From Chrysomallon squamiferum (taxonomy: Eukaryota > Mollusca > Gastropoda > Neomphalida > Peltospiridae), in contig CM022665.1 of NCBI GenBank assembly GCA_012295275.1, positions 42,351,152-42,415,151 of the forward strand: 64,000 bases of DNA. The letters are read 5' to 3'. This document shows, in pieces, positions 1 through 12,093 of the stretch. Below the pieces are notes generated by a model. The model worked only from the letters and a program-made list of their open reading frames with translations. It ran no database searches and was not told the DNA's origin. The first letter of the stretch is position 1. Each line of letters begins with the position of its first letter. Made by a program: the position numbers and the translations under genes.

Positions 1-31
1 TTATATTATAATCTATTTATATGTCATTTTA

Positions 32-95
<64 letters not shown>

Positions 96-268
96 TTTTA
101 CTTTTTTATTATGATTCTTTTTTAATTTGTTAGGAATATGTTTATACTGTCTACAGTAGATATTGTCACCAATAATAATAAAAGAAAATATTTAAAAAGT
201 TTCAGTAATCATCAACAAAATAATAAAAACAATAAATAAATAACGAAACAACTAAATAAATAAACAAC

Positions 269-299
<31 letters not shown>

Positions 300-715
300 G
301 ATTACAGTTGTTGGTTATTTTATCGCTTCTTCCCCCCGTCCAATGACTTAAAGTAATGTAAAAGTCGTGAATCACATTATCATAATTTATGTACGTGCGG
401 TGTTAATAACATAACGTTCTAAATATAACTTAAATTCCGGGTTAAGCCGAAAGATAATTTTTAATGCGCTGAAGATATAATCGTTTTGATTATCTTAAAA
501 GCATTTTGTCCTTGTTATATGCGGTCGGATTAATAAAATGTAACTATAGCATATCCCTGAAGGATATGTGACTGTAGAAGATAAAACATCTAAGCTAATT
601 TCCGCTCCCCCCACAAATTTAGCCTAACAGAGTTGTCATTGCTAAAGCATATTTTTGTAAATAAAATTAATGACGATTTATTTTTAAAATTCTGTTCTTC
701 TTCTTTTTCTTCTTG

Positions 716-803
<88 letters not shown>

Positions 804-996
804 GTTAATTGTTTAATGTATGTACGTGTATGTGTAGTTTCATGTAAGTTTAACAAAGAATTGCTACACACGTTGCTACACACATTCATACACTTTTTAT
901 CATCTTTTATACCACTTAATAAAATGCAGGTAATTTCATTACGAAATTAATATATCCAGTTTTTGTTTTGTTTTTTACTTCTTTTTTTTTTTACAA

Positions 997-1053
<57 letters not shown>

Positions 1054-1150
1054 AGCCCGCAAATTAAAATAAAGAATCAAAAAAAGTATTTTACCGTCAG
1101 CTAATGCCATGACGCGTAAATATTTATTTTAGAATTGTTACGCTTTGAAT
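1..1150. other. AT-rich upstream flank with microsatellites
   Basis: No coding signal is seen. The segment holds three long ATT runs (about 35-94, 718-769 and 1001-1051), an ATC run (772-802) and AAAT runs near 235-300. The sequence between them is AT-rich and unremarkable. Confidence 0.8.
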
Positions 1151-2269
1151 GTTACTAAGTGTTACGTCAGACGTGTTTGATCGGTTCCTGTAATTAACAG
1201 TTCATCAGCACTACTTTGGCGCGTCTGCTTAGCACGAGCAACTAGAGTCGCACCACTGACCCAGTTTGTTAGCCAGGTCGAAAAATCGCATACATTACAC
1301 ACCGAGAGAGCGCATGAGGTCAGTGGCCCAAGTTGAGGACACGACCTGCTTGCACATGGTCAGTTTATCAACACGACCTACTCCGCATTACCGCCGAGCA
1401 CTCTCGTTCAATATTTCCAAACACAGCAAAGCCAGCAATGCACTCAAAATAGACCAGACATTTATGTCAATAGTCGCATAACCGTCACTACAAACATCTA
1501 TAAAATAATTCGATACCTGGACATGTCTGCTTTATTATACAAATAAACAGCTAACACCTGTGTCACGTCGAATGTTATATTAAAATTAGCCGCATGGAAA
1601 CGAGATACTTCAGAGAAACCGACAGCATATTACTTATTTATTTGTTGTTATATTTTCCGGCAACTTCCTTTCGCTCGTTTGTTAGACAACTGTTACACGT
1701 AATCATGATGTCCATAAAACCTTCCACCCCTGGATCACAAATGGATCGCACCGCGGCCGGGTCAGCCAACTGCAGCGCATTCGGGTCCATCACGCTTCAC
1801 TTGACCATAAGACTTTTGGGCGTGCATACTGACGTTATGTTAGCGCGCTACATAGGAATATACTGTCAGCAGCTATTGGACTGATAAATTCAATATGAGG
1901 GCGGCCAAGCCTCGGCCTGTCAGGCGATAAAACAGACCTTACGAGGGACAGAGTCTCAAAGTGAGAAATAGCCAATCGTGTATTCTCTATGAGTTGGCCA
2001 CTTGCGTCCAAACATAACAGTTAGACGTAATAGTTTGACAGTTCGTGCTCCGAAATTGACCAACTTGTAAGTGCTCAACTCGACAGCGTTAAGCCGCGAC
2101 GGCTATTGTGACTGTTATCAGTGCAGCGGACAGTGGTCAGTTGGTCAGTTTAGGAGGGTGTGACCTTAAGTAACCTTTGGTGGCGGGCAGACGATCGTGA
2201 CCTGACGGAAGGACGGAAGGAAAAAGCCAGACACGGACGAAAGAGACAGGTGCGGGAAAGTGTTTTCCC

Positions 2270-2284
2270 ATGATTCCGCTGTGA
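2270..2284 (+). promoter_or_regulatory. Upstream ORF 1 in the predicted 5' UTR (4 codons)
   Basis: ATG ATT CCG CTG TGA, with C at -3 (weak start context). It lies 91 bases before the main ATG. It matters only if transcription starts upstream of 2270. Confidence 0.4.
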
Positions 2285-2316
2285 AACCGCCATCTTTGTT
2301 GATATTCTTTGTCCAG

Positions 2317-2322
2317 ATGTAG
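2317..2322 (+). promoter_or_regulatory. Start-stop upstream ORF (ATGTAG)
   Basis: An ATG is followed directly by TAG, giving a minimal one-codon uORF 38 bases before the main ATG. Start-stop elements are known in other eukaryotic leaders to hold ribosomes and lower downstream translation. The -3 base is C, so initiation would be inefficient. Its presence in the mRNA is inferred. Confidence 0.4.
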
Positions 2323-2343
2323 CCTCGGAAGTTCAGGATTTTA

Positions 2344-2412
2344 ATGTATAGGTCGGTACGATGTCACGCCGAAAACAAGGCCGCCCACAACAACGGAAAA
2401 CCATTGATTCTT
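2344..2412 (+). promoter_or_regulatory. Overlapping upstream ORF start, out of frame with BCL11
   Basis: An ATG at 2344 (T at -3, weak context) opens a frame shifted relative to the main ORF. It has 23 codons in exon 1 and would continue without a stop into exon 2 up to TGA 54084-54086, a 137-codon frame in the spliced mRNA. The exon 2 part is rich in Arg, Ser, Pro and Thr and resembles no family I recognise. It is either a repressive overlapping uORF or a by-product of the GC-rich exon. Confidence 0.35.
2361..2412 (+). CDS. BCL11: BCL11-family transcription factor, coding exon 1 (5' partial gene)
   Basis: This exon encodes MSRRKQGRPQQRKTIDS plus the first base of codon 18. The MSRRKQxxPQ start is the signature of BCL11A/BCL11B and is shared with SALL and FOG proteins, where it binds RBBP4/7 and recruits the NuRD corepressor complex in the nucleus. 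The start at 2361 is fixed by an in-frame TAG 12 bases upstream (2349-2351) and by A at -3. The exon ends at a strong donor, T|GTAAGT (GT at 2413), in phase 1. Exon 2 at 53742 begins in the matching phase and completes codon 18 as Leu. Vertebrate BCL11 genes have the same arrangement: a very short first coding exon carrying only this motif. An out-of-frame ATG at 2344 overlaps it. The short exon could not be named alone; its pairing with the zinc-finger exon makes the call firm. Confidence 0.93.
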
Positions 2413-2909
2413 GTAAGTAGCTTTTTATTGTTTATTTACCTCTATTTTATTCGACTTTTCGGTTGTCATGGAGTGACAGTGGGGAATGGACGTACAGGGG
2501 CTGCCCTAAATGGTCAGATGAGGACCTCCGTAACTATCTGTTCTCTTTGTTGTTACATCACGAATACGTAGAATTTCGCACGCTTGGCGTCAAGTTGAGA
2601 AGTGCGCGGATCCCGTAAAACGCGGAAAATATCGTAACAGTGAATATTAACACTTTAATATATAAATGCACATAATATTGGAAAAGTATTAAATTACTCT
2701 GCATTATTTTCGGTAGAAAAAACTTTAATTCAAAAGAAAAAAAAATGAAGAAAAATAGTTTTATAAACTTCGCTCTCTTTTTTTTTTTTTAAAATAATAT
2801 TAATATTTTTTTTATTTATTTTTTTAATTTCTAAACTGAATATTTATTGCCATTAGTATTTACGGTTTTATATTTGATATACATTGCTGAAGCAATAAAT
2901 AAATAGAGA

Positions 2910-2961
<52 letters not shown>

Positions 2962-3700
2962 TTTTTTAATGTACAAAATAGCATTTAATTAAATATATTG
3001 CTTTCAAAATTAATAACTGATTTATTTATATTTATTCCTCCTACTTGTTTCTTTTTCTTTCTTTTTTTTATTTAAATAATTATGTTTAATCAAATAAATA
3101 AATAATTTGTGGGTTGTACCAGTTTAGCATTAAATCCTTGAATAAACTTTTTAAAAAGATTAATTTTCCACAAGTCCAGTAAATCTGTTAATGATTTCAG
3201 AAGCAATTTTAAATGTTTACTTAGTTTCAAGATGAACTTAGAGCAAAGGTTGTTAAAAAAAAAAAAAATTAAATAAAAAATTAAAAAGGAAGAAAAAATA
3301 AAAATAAATCAAAACAGGATGTAAAATGTTTTTAATTTTATATATTTCTTTGTTAAATGACAGATATAATTGTTTTATTTATCTATTTACTTTAAACATT
3401 TTTTTTAACTATTTGATATATTTTCAAATAGTTTTTGTTTGTTTTTTAGTACTCATAAAGGTTCAAACATTATATAATTTTAACAGTTATATAACCACTG
3501 CATTGACACATTTTAGTATCTGAATACCATGATATAGCTATGTTTAGAAAGACAACTAATATCTTTATATATATAAAATGGTGTAAAAATAAAATTATTT
3601 AAAATACAACAAATATATACACTTTAATTACTGTTATAAAAACTATAATTTCTGATATTTTTGAATTATTATTATTATTGTTGTTGTTGTTATTATTATG

Positions 3701-3742
<42 letters not shown>

Positions 3743-4050
3743 TTTATTTTTATTATTATTACAAACAGTTTCTTAAATATTTCAAGAAAATATATTTTAT
3801 TATTTACGTGATAATAGTACGGTGTTATTTGAAGCAAATAAATATTGTGTGGTAAATCTTTGACAGTAGGGGGGAGGTGACATGTGGGGTGGAGAGTTTA
3901 TATTCCACAGAATCAATTTTATGCTAAAAACAATTATGTCTTTCGTTGAAAGAAATTACATTTATAGCCTTAACCATAAAATATAAATAAATATATAAAA
4001 TAAAATTAAAAAAAAATTAGAAAACAAAAAAAATAATAATGAAATAAAAA

Positions 4051-4086
<36 letters not shown>

Positions 4087-5495
4087 GCAAACAAAAGTAA
4101 TTAAAAAATAATTTTAAATTAAATTAATTTAACAAATAAAAATAAAAACCAACATACACAATATTAATATATTAAATAATAATAATAAATATAATAATAA
4201 TAATAATAGTATACCAGTTCAGTTCTGCTTAATATTAATTTAATTTCTGGGATTAAAATAAATAAGACCTCCTCCTCCTCTTTACCCTGGCATTAATAAA
4301 TGTCTCCTCTCCATGTAAGGAAAGTATATAACATAACGCACAGGATCTCAATATTGCCCATATCTGATTGCTTGAACCAATGATTATGGGTATCAATATG
4401 TTCACTGACATTAATATTAGCTGGGGCATACATTTACACATTGACAGTGCTACGAATATCCTTACTGGATGATTGTTATTACATGATAATCGTGCCTACG
4501 ACAAACGTGCTTGAGCCCCAGTATTTGGATACAGGGCAAGTTTATTAAAGCTGGCATTGGCACCAGTGTCTGCCTGCTTTCCAGTCCTGGTGGGTTTTAC
4601 TGGTGGAGTCAATTAGTATTAGACTGTGTTTGCCTTATTTGTGTGCGCCACTTAGCATAACAGGCCACACCCACCAGCAGAGTAGTAGTAGTAGCTTCCC
4701 GAAGACGTGTGTTGTTTATTGGGAGTAAACATCGGGATGGCTTTCTGTTGATCCGCTGCTTCGCGAGAACCTGAGTCTCGGTTCTCACTTTGTAATAATG
4801 TTATCTGACGATTTGCCACTTTTCTCATGCAGACATCACAAGTTAGTTCTGTCTTTTTTATTTCCTGGTTTTTATATCCATGTTTTGTCTGTAAAAAAAA
4901 AAAAATAATAATAAAAAAAATAAAAACCAACAACAAACAAACCCCCCAAAAATATTTAATAATAACAGTAATGATAATGATAATGATAATAATAAGATAA
5001 TGATAACAAAATTGATACTTATACTGATAATGATAATAATGGTGGTTTATTTGTTGTCTTTATATATCCATATAGTTTTCTACATTTGTTTAATTTTAAT
5101 TTTTGTATTTAAAATTTTACAGTTAAGTATATATGTGTGTGTGTGTGTGTGTGTCTCGTAATTTAAGCGTTTTGGATTTAAATATTTTTTTATTAAAATT
5201 GTATTTAAATCATAACTATAAATGCCATATGGTGGTTTATATATTTCTAAAAACAAATATAAAAATTTATTTTAGTGTATATACATGGGTAATATTTGGC
5301 GTGCTGTAAAGTCAGAATAGTTGAAGCATGTTTGTAGTGGACTTAATTTCTTTGTCATTTCTGATTTCATAAATGTATTAAGCAATATTTAAAATACTAC
5401 GTTTAACTACGTGATGTCGATCAGTCTTTTAAAAACACAAATCTGTTAATAAAATGTCCCAACAAGCTGGTCATGGACAACTGCCTATGGCTTTC

Positions 5496-5497
<2 letters not shown>

Positions 5498-5548
<51 letters not shown>
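5498..5548. repeat. (TG)n microsatellite
   Basis: About 25 uninterrupted TG units; alternating purine-pyrimidine DNA. Confidence 0.95.
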
Positions 5549-5551
<3 letters not shown>

Positions 5552-6108
5552 ACTACTCATTATGTATGTTAGACAAAAATTACTTTAAAATATCAGAGTT
5601 ATTTGTTTTGTTTTTATTGTGGTGTTGTTTTTGTTATTTATTTATTTTTTTTAAATTTTGTATTATTATTTAATCTGTTTTAAATTCAGTTTCTTCAACT
5701 GCTGTCTGTTCAACAGCTGATAAGCATACATTTTATTTATTTCTTACCTGTATGACGCAGGTTGACACACATACCTGCCCAGGTGTGATATATACAGTCA
5801 ACTCAGACTTGACTGCTTTATTTTGGTCTCTTAAGCAAGTGACTTTCACAAACTCAGTTTTAATTTACGCAGTATCTATTTGTTTTTAAAATTAATGTAG
5901 AGGATTGTTTTAAAAAGTTCTGAATTTTGATATAAAAAATTAATTTAAAAAAAAAAAAAAAAAAATTTTATTATTTTTTTATTTTGTGATTTTTTTTTTT
6001 ATGATTTTTACTACTACTACTACTACTATGTTACTAATTATTATTATTATATCTTATAATAATAATAAATAAAAAAAATAAAAAAAATAAAAAATAATAA
6101 TAATAATA

Positions 6109-6141
<33 letters not shown>

Positions 6142-6429
6142 GTTATTATTATTATTGCTTTGATTGATTAACAAAGAATACTTTTATGTTTTAAACTATT
6201 TTATATCCTAATTAAACTTCTACCCTTCATTTTCAGTTATATTTTTAAAAAACCTGTTATAAAAGTTATAAATTATAATATTAAATTATGACAGTTTTGT
6301 GTTTTTAGCCCAACTCAAACATATATTTTTTTGTTGTATTTTAAGAAATACATATATTTTATTTTTTGTATTTTTTAAATGAAATAAAATAAATGGAGGG
6401 AAAAACAAATTAAAATTAGAAAAAAATAA

Positions 6430-6469
<40 letters not shown>

Positions 6470-7785
6470 TAATGATAAATAAACACATAATAAAATATAT
6501 ATAAAAAAATAATAATAATAAATTATTCATTTATATTTTATTTTGTTTAATTTTTTTATTTTCTTGTTATATGAAATATGAATATTTTTAGCCTTCTAAT
6601 TCTTATTATTAATTACCAAATAATCACTAAAGCAAAAATAAACAAGCAGATAAATAAATCAGTGTAAATTAACTTTAAAATAAAGATAACAGGAGTCTTT
6701 CTTTATTCTTTATTTGTTAATTTTTGAATGTTTTGAACAAATTAAAATCATCTTCTCAGTCTGCCTTTCAAAATAAACTCCTTGCATCAGATATTCTGAA
6801 ATAAAATGAGCTTACAGTGTTTTGTTACAGAAGTTGTTACAAATAACTCGACATGGCTACAATTCAGCATCGTTCAAATAGGTTTTGCTTATTAAATTTA
6901 GCTAAATAAAACTCACTGTTATTGTGGTGTCAAATACCAGTTTACTTCTTTTTCCCTTTTCTTTACTTGACTCTTTCTGATTGTCTTTTTCATGGAGAGA
7001 AATAAACAGTAGATATTTATGATGAGTAAGGTAACAAATTGTGGGTTACTGGGTTTTTTAACTTGCTGATTTGATAAATTTGTTTCATGCAATATGATGA
7101 AGTGGTTAATCTAGATCATGACACAGGAGCAGAAAAAGAGAAAAGATATTTATATATATCCATGTCTGATAAGAGCAATAATAATTCATATTTTAAGATG
7201 TTGTTGTTACTGTCAAAATGTCATGAGACTTTTTGGTTTTGAAAAAGCAGTGAGTTTTATAAATTTTTCTCATCAAAATAGAGAATGGGTAATTTGTACC
7301 CTCAAATTCAGTGTCACGTAAGGATTGCACCCATGAATGTGATTAAGTTTGAGGAGTAATGATTTTCAAATTAAATGTTGTAAAAAGCTAATAAATATAC
7401 TAATTTAATTAAAATGATAGTTGTTTTCAAGGTTGCATGTTGGTTGTGATGATGTTTCATTCAAGCCAGTATGAACAGAATTACAAAACAACAAAATTCC
7501 AAGTTACCATGATAAAGATCTTAATGGTTAGTGAACTGCTAGCTGATTGGCTCAGTGTAAAGATAATCAACCAATGATGTTCCAGTTTATAAAAAGTATT
7601 TGTTTAAAAAGGGGGCAAGTTGTTTACCACCCATTAGACTAAGTTGATGGGGGTTTATGGGATGATAGTGTTTTGTTAACATTGATGCCAAATTTGTTTT
7701 CATTTCTCTATCAGTCTCTGTTTACATCTCTCTCTCTCTGCTCCTGTCTCCTTCTTCTTCTCTCTGTCTCTCTATCCCTCTAGAT

Positions 7786-7788
<3 letters not shown>

Positions 7789-7832
<44 letters not shown>
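7789..7832. repeat. (TG)n microsatellite
   Basis: About 22 TG units, preceded by a CT-rich tract from 7723. Confidence 0.95.
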
Positions 7833-7835
<3 letters not shown>

Positions 7836-9032
7836 ATGAAGACAGATATAAAGAATTATGTGTTGTGTCATTTTGTCTTCCTCGGTGTGTATATAAATAT
7901 ATCCATAAAACAACACAACAGATTCATAGATACACATGTACAGTTTGCACTGGTATTTACTCTATTTGTCTTCTTTCCATTATCCCATTCATTATAATAT
8001 TTGTTCTTCAGAGATTTCACATATTGTATTTTGATTTTAAACAACTGGTTTTTTAATTTTAAAATTTTTATAAAATTCAACAATTTTATTCTTATCCAAG
8101 TGAGAGTTTGTAATTATTTTTTTTTTAATTTTGTTTACATTATTTTTGTTATATAAATGTATCTGTTTAATTTTGATTTTTATCTTAATATTAAATTTTT
8201 ATTCCATCCACATATGTTGCAGATAATTTTGAAAAGTAATTTTGAGTTGTTTTATTTTTTATTATTATTATTAATATATATATATTTTTTTGGTCTCTCT
8301 TCAAACAGATCATAATTTATTATCATTAAAGTTTGACTGAAGGGTCTGAAACTGAGCCACTGCATATGCAAATAATTATAGATTAACTGTTAAATAACAT
8401 GGCTATACATACACGACTCTAACATATTGTAATCACTATAAATAGCCTGTTGAATTCTGCATTAAAAATATACTTTCTAAAGAATGCATAATTGACTATT
8501 TAACTGTTCATATTTATTTCCTATTGGACTAAAAGTGTTAAGATACAGAGATAGAGAATTTGTGTCTGTTTTTCATGTTTATTCAAAAATATATTCAGTG
8601 GTTTCTTAATGTTCTACTATTTTATAAGCTGTTGTTTCAAGATTTGTTAAACAAAAATAATAAATAGTAATAGTAATTAAAAAAAAAGGATAGAAAGAAG
8701 AAAAATTTAGTTTTTTCAAGTGATGTTAAAATAAATAACAGCCTGGACTCTAAGAATTAACAGTTAACCTCTCAAATTATTGTTAGCAGATTAAAAATTA
8801 ATTTAGATCTATTAATAAGTTAATTAATCTATTAATTTTTAATTTATTCCCACGTGTGCAAGCATTTGTAATTTAGAAGTTTATTATTATTATTTTTTTT
8901 AATATATAAATGATTTATAAACTTTAATTTTGCTTAGATGGCACCAGCTTAACAGTTTTAATAGATAAAATGACTAATGTAAAATATATATATGTAATCT
9001 TCAATTTTTAAAAACATTTTTTAGAATTTTCA

Positions 9033-9640
9033 TTACCTCTTTTTAATTCCCATAATCGTAACCTGAAAGTTAATCTTTGCATTCTTTTTGTTTACAGACA
9101 CAATTTTGTTTTTTGTTTTTTTTTTTTTTTTCTCAGTCTCGTTAAAACAACTGTTATTCATCAAATAATTTTTGACCCGATGTTCAAATAACTGTTCACG
9201 GCTTAAAAAGTAATTTCCACCTATTGTTACAATGACCACTTGTAGCTTGGGCTCAAACAAACACACAGATAGTAGAAGATGGCCTTCTCTCGCTCTGAGT
9301 GTTGACTGTGACAATTCTTCCAGACGCAGGGTAACGCGTCACATAAGCTCTCCGTTTGTCTGCGCCATACTCACAGTGTGAGCAGGGCAGAGATGTTTGT
9401 CGAGTTAATTTAGACAAGGCTTTTTCTCCCCGTGTAAAATCTTTCAGAATGTTTTGTGACAAGAACTATTTGGCATTTCTGCTGTACATGGCGGGAATGT
9501 TGTGTGTTGCTTCGAAAGCGGAATGAATCGCAGTTGTGTAACATTTGTGTCGGGTGACCAGCAAAAAAAAAAACAGAGTCTTTGTGGTTTGTGGGAGGTG
9601 ATGATGACAGATTTTAATGGTGTTGTCAAGATTTTTTATT
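9033..9640. other. Repeat-poor, CpG-containing intronic island
   Basis: From about 9280 to 9610 the composition is balanced and CpGs appear (for example around 9315-9360), unlike the AT-rich flanks. No splice-bounded coding exon is convincing on either strand. Best reading: a candidate conserved non-coding element. Confidence 0.35.
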
Positions 9641-9837
9641 TTTTATTTTTTTTTTTTTTTTTTAATTTTTATTATTAAATGACAGTAGTAGGATATTGGA
9701 AACAGAAAAAAAGAAAATAATTCGGTAACGAATTGGTTTGTGCTTGGACAACAGTATTCCAGAATTTGCAGTAGGTTACATAAAATAATATTTGAACATC
9801 TTCATTTGAATTAGATCTGTATTAGATAAATAGAGTG

Positions 9838-10246
9838 CTGAAATAGCAAGTAAGCTGCAATAGCAAGTAAGCTGAAATAGCAAGTAAGGTGAAATAGCAA
9901 GTAAGGTGAAATAGCAAGTAAGCTGAAATAGCAAGTAAGCTGAAATAGCAAGTAAGCTGCAATAGCAAGTAAGGTGCAATAGCAAGTAAGGTGCAATAGC
10001 AAGTAAGGTGCAATAGCAAGTAAGGTGAAATAGCAAGTAAGGTGAAATAGCAAGTAAGCTGAAATAGCAAGTAAGCTGAAATAGCAAGTAAACTGAAATA
10101 GCAAGTAAGCTGAAATAGCAAGTAAGCTGAAATAGCAAGTAAGCTGAAATAGCAAGTAAGCTGAAATAGCAAGTAAACTGAAATAGCAAGTAAACTGAAA
10201 TAGCAAGTAAGCTGAAATAGCAAGTAAGCTGAAATAGCAAGTACGG
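9838..10246. repeat. 17-bp minisatellite, 24 copies
   Basis: The unit is close to GAAATAGCAAGTAAGCT with no length variation. Copies differ at three positions (GCT/GGT/ACT and GAA/GCA), and a block of GGTGCAA variants sits near the middle. Because 17 is not a multiple of 3 and the unit lacks stops on the minus strand, all three minus frames are open across the array. Those open frames are artefacts of the repeat, not genes. Confidence 0.97.
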
Positions 10247-10249
10247 TGA

Positions 10250-11180
10250 ATAAAAGATGCTAACAGATGTACAAAATATTTCAAGAAGACATTTTTTACA
10301 TATGATATGTTTTAAATTATCTCTTTCAAGGTCATTTCTTATTTTTTATGGGGTTTTTTAAATATTGAATTCAGTATTATGGTACTTTTTATTTTTAAAC
10401 TTTTTATTTTATTCTTCAAGCTTACTCAAAGATAAATATATTGGAAGAATATAATTTATTTATTGTTTAATTTGATTTCATAAAAATGTGTAAAAAGAAT
10501 TAATACTGGTTTCATACAAATTTCATTTTTTAATTTTAACATGCCATCTTTTGTTTTGTTTTTCTTTTTACATTATGTTCCATGGATACATAACCATCAA
10601 GATGTTACACTGGGCTTTGTCTTTCTTAAATATTTAAAATTTTTATTTATTTATTTTTTTTTTTTTTTTTTTTTTTTTTTATTTATGTAATGTCTTCAAA
10701 TATGAATTGAATTATAAAAATTTAATAAATTATTTAAAATTTTTAAATTTATTTTGATAAGCAGTGATTTTATATAGTATCAAAAAACAAAAAAAGTAGC
10801 AAGTAAAAAGTGAAGTTACTTTCAACCCTTCGCCCTGCCTTACACTGCACTCCCAGCATCAGATCAAACTGAAAATGTAATTTCCATAAATATCTTCATC
10901 AACAAGACATTAACTACTGCACATCAAAAGAAAAGAGAAATTTCTAAATTATTATTATTTCTATTCCTTTTTTGCAGATGGTTTTAGATCTGTAGATGTT
11001 GATTGGATGATAGGTTTTAAAAAAGAAAAAGTTTACGACACATTATTTCACATTATACCACCCATGATTCTTCAGTGATAGAATGTTAAATGCAGGCGAG
11101 TTGGCCTCGTAGATGATTATGTATACAACAAAGAAGTCAAACACACTCGACTGCCCACCAAATATCTTGTTTTAACAGCA
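10250..11180. other. AT-rich intronic DNA
   Basis: AT-rich with a poly(T) run (about 10646-10680). A more balanced stretch at 10800-10930 and 11040-11180 has no recognisable gene. Confidence 0.7.
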
Positions 11181-11480
11181 GTGCAAGCCAGCAGCAGACT
11201 GTGTCCAAGGCTCCCCAGTACGTGTGTCAGCTTGGCTTTAGTGTGTACACATAGGTGCATAGGCTTGCATTCCACAGCCTATTCATGTATATGCATATTC
11301 ACTCATGCTCATAAACACACACACACAAATATACATACATATATTCACAGACATACAAAAACATATACATGCATAACTCACTCACTCACATATGCATAAC
11401 TCGCTCACACAAACAGACACACAGACACACACAGACACACAGACAGAGATCCAAACAGACTTTACAGCATTTGCCAGACT
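11180..11480. other. CA-rich degenerate simple-sequence tract
   Basis: Imperfect ACAC, CATA and ACAGAC repeats, mainly 11300-11460. No gene is seen. Confidence 0.7.
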
Positions 11481-12060
11481 TGTGAGTGTCTGACATATTG
11501 AGGACACTTTTTATTACAACTTACACATGACATCGTGTACATGTAATTGGCCATTTTTCCAGAGACAGACTTAATGGCATTCCTCCTGTTTTTTTTAAAC
11601 TTATACTGCATATATTAATTTTTAGATCCTGTTGTAAAAAATCTCTATATCCATATACATACATAACATGCATGTGTGAATGTGTAAAGGACATACATGG
11701 AATCACACATTTATTCATTTATGAGAACATGCACACAGACACTGAACTATTTTTAATTATAAAATGTTTGGTATAGTAGCATTGGAATTCTAATCTTGAA
11801 TAGATAACAAACTTGTGAAGTATTTTCTCAAATCTTCATTATCTGCTAAATATTAAACTGAATATTGAATCTCTTACATTTTGGACTGAAGCATATATGG
11901 AGTATGAAGGAGAGAGGGACAGAAAGAGAGATAAAAACAAAAAGAGTGATGGTATGTCTGTCTGTCTGTTTGTATATTTTTCTGTATATGAGTGTATTCC
12001 TGATGATAAAATAATGAAGAAAATCAGTTGTTAATCACGATTTTAAAAATATATAGAAAA

Positions 12061-12093
<33 letters not shown>

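Larger units (their letters stand above)
1160..2360 (+). promoter_or_regulatory. Promoter and 5' UTR region of the BCL11 homologue
   Basis: This is the first long repeat-poor stretch in the window, clearly richer in GC and CpG than its surroundings, and it ends at the start codon of the recognised gene. No convincing TATA box is seen close upstream of the ATG, which fits a dispersed CpG-type promoter. Visible words include an E2F-like GCGGGAAA (2252-2259), a YY1-like CCGCCATCTT (2287-2296) and nuclear-receptor half-sites TGACCT at 2161 and 2198 and AGGTCA at 1317. The transcription start cannot be placed from sequence alone. Short open frames in this region are not supported as genes. Confidence 0.65.
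2640..9030. other. AT-rich intronic DNA with microsatellites
   Basis: No coding signal. It contains AAT (2911-2960), ATT (3666-3741, 6110-6155), AATA (4048-4086), TG (5135-5153, 5498-5548, 7789-7832) and AAT (6427-6468) runs, and a CT-rich block at 7723-7780. A short repeat-poor segment (4440-4850) has normal base composition but no clear gene feature. Confidence 0.75.

Noticed and set aside
1266-1884. Two + strand ORFs upstream of exon 1
   Set aside because: No recognisable protein similarity; they lie in the CpG-richer promoter region where stops are fewer.
9776-10284. Three overlapping minus-strand ORFs of 133-157 codons
   Set aside because: They are produced by the stop-free 17-bp tandem repeat and have no gene context.
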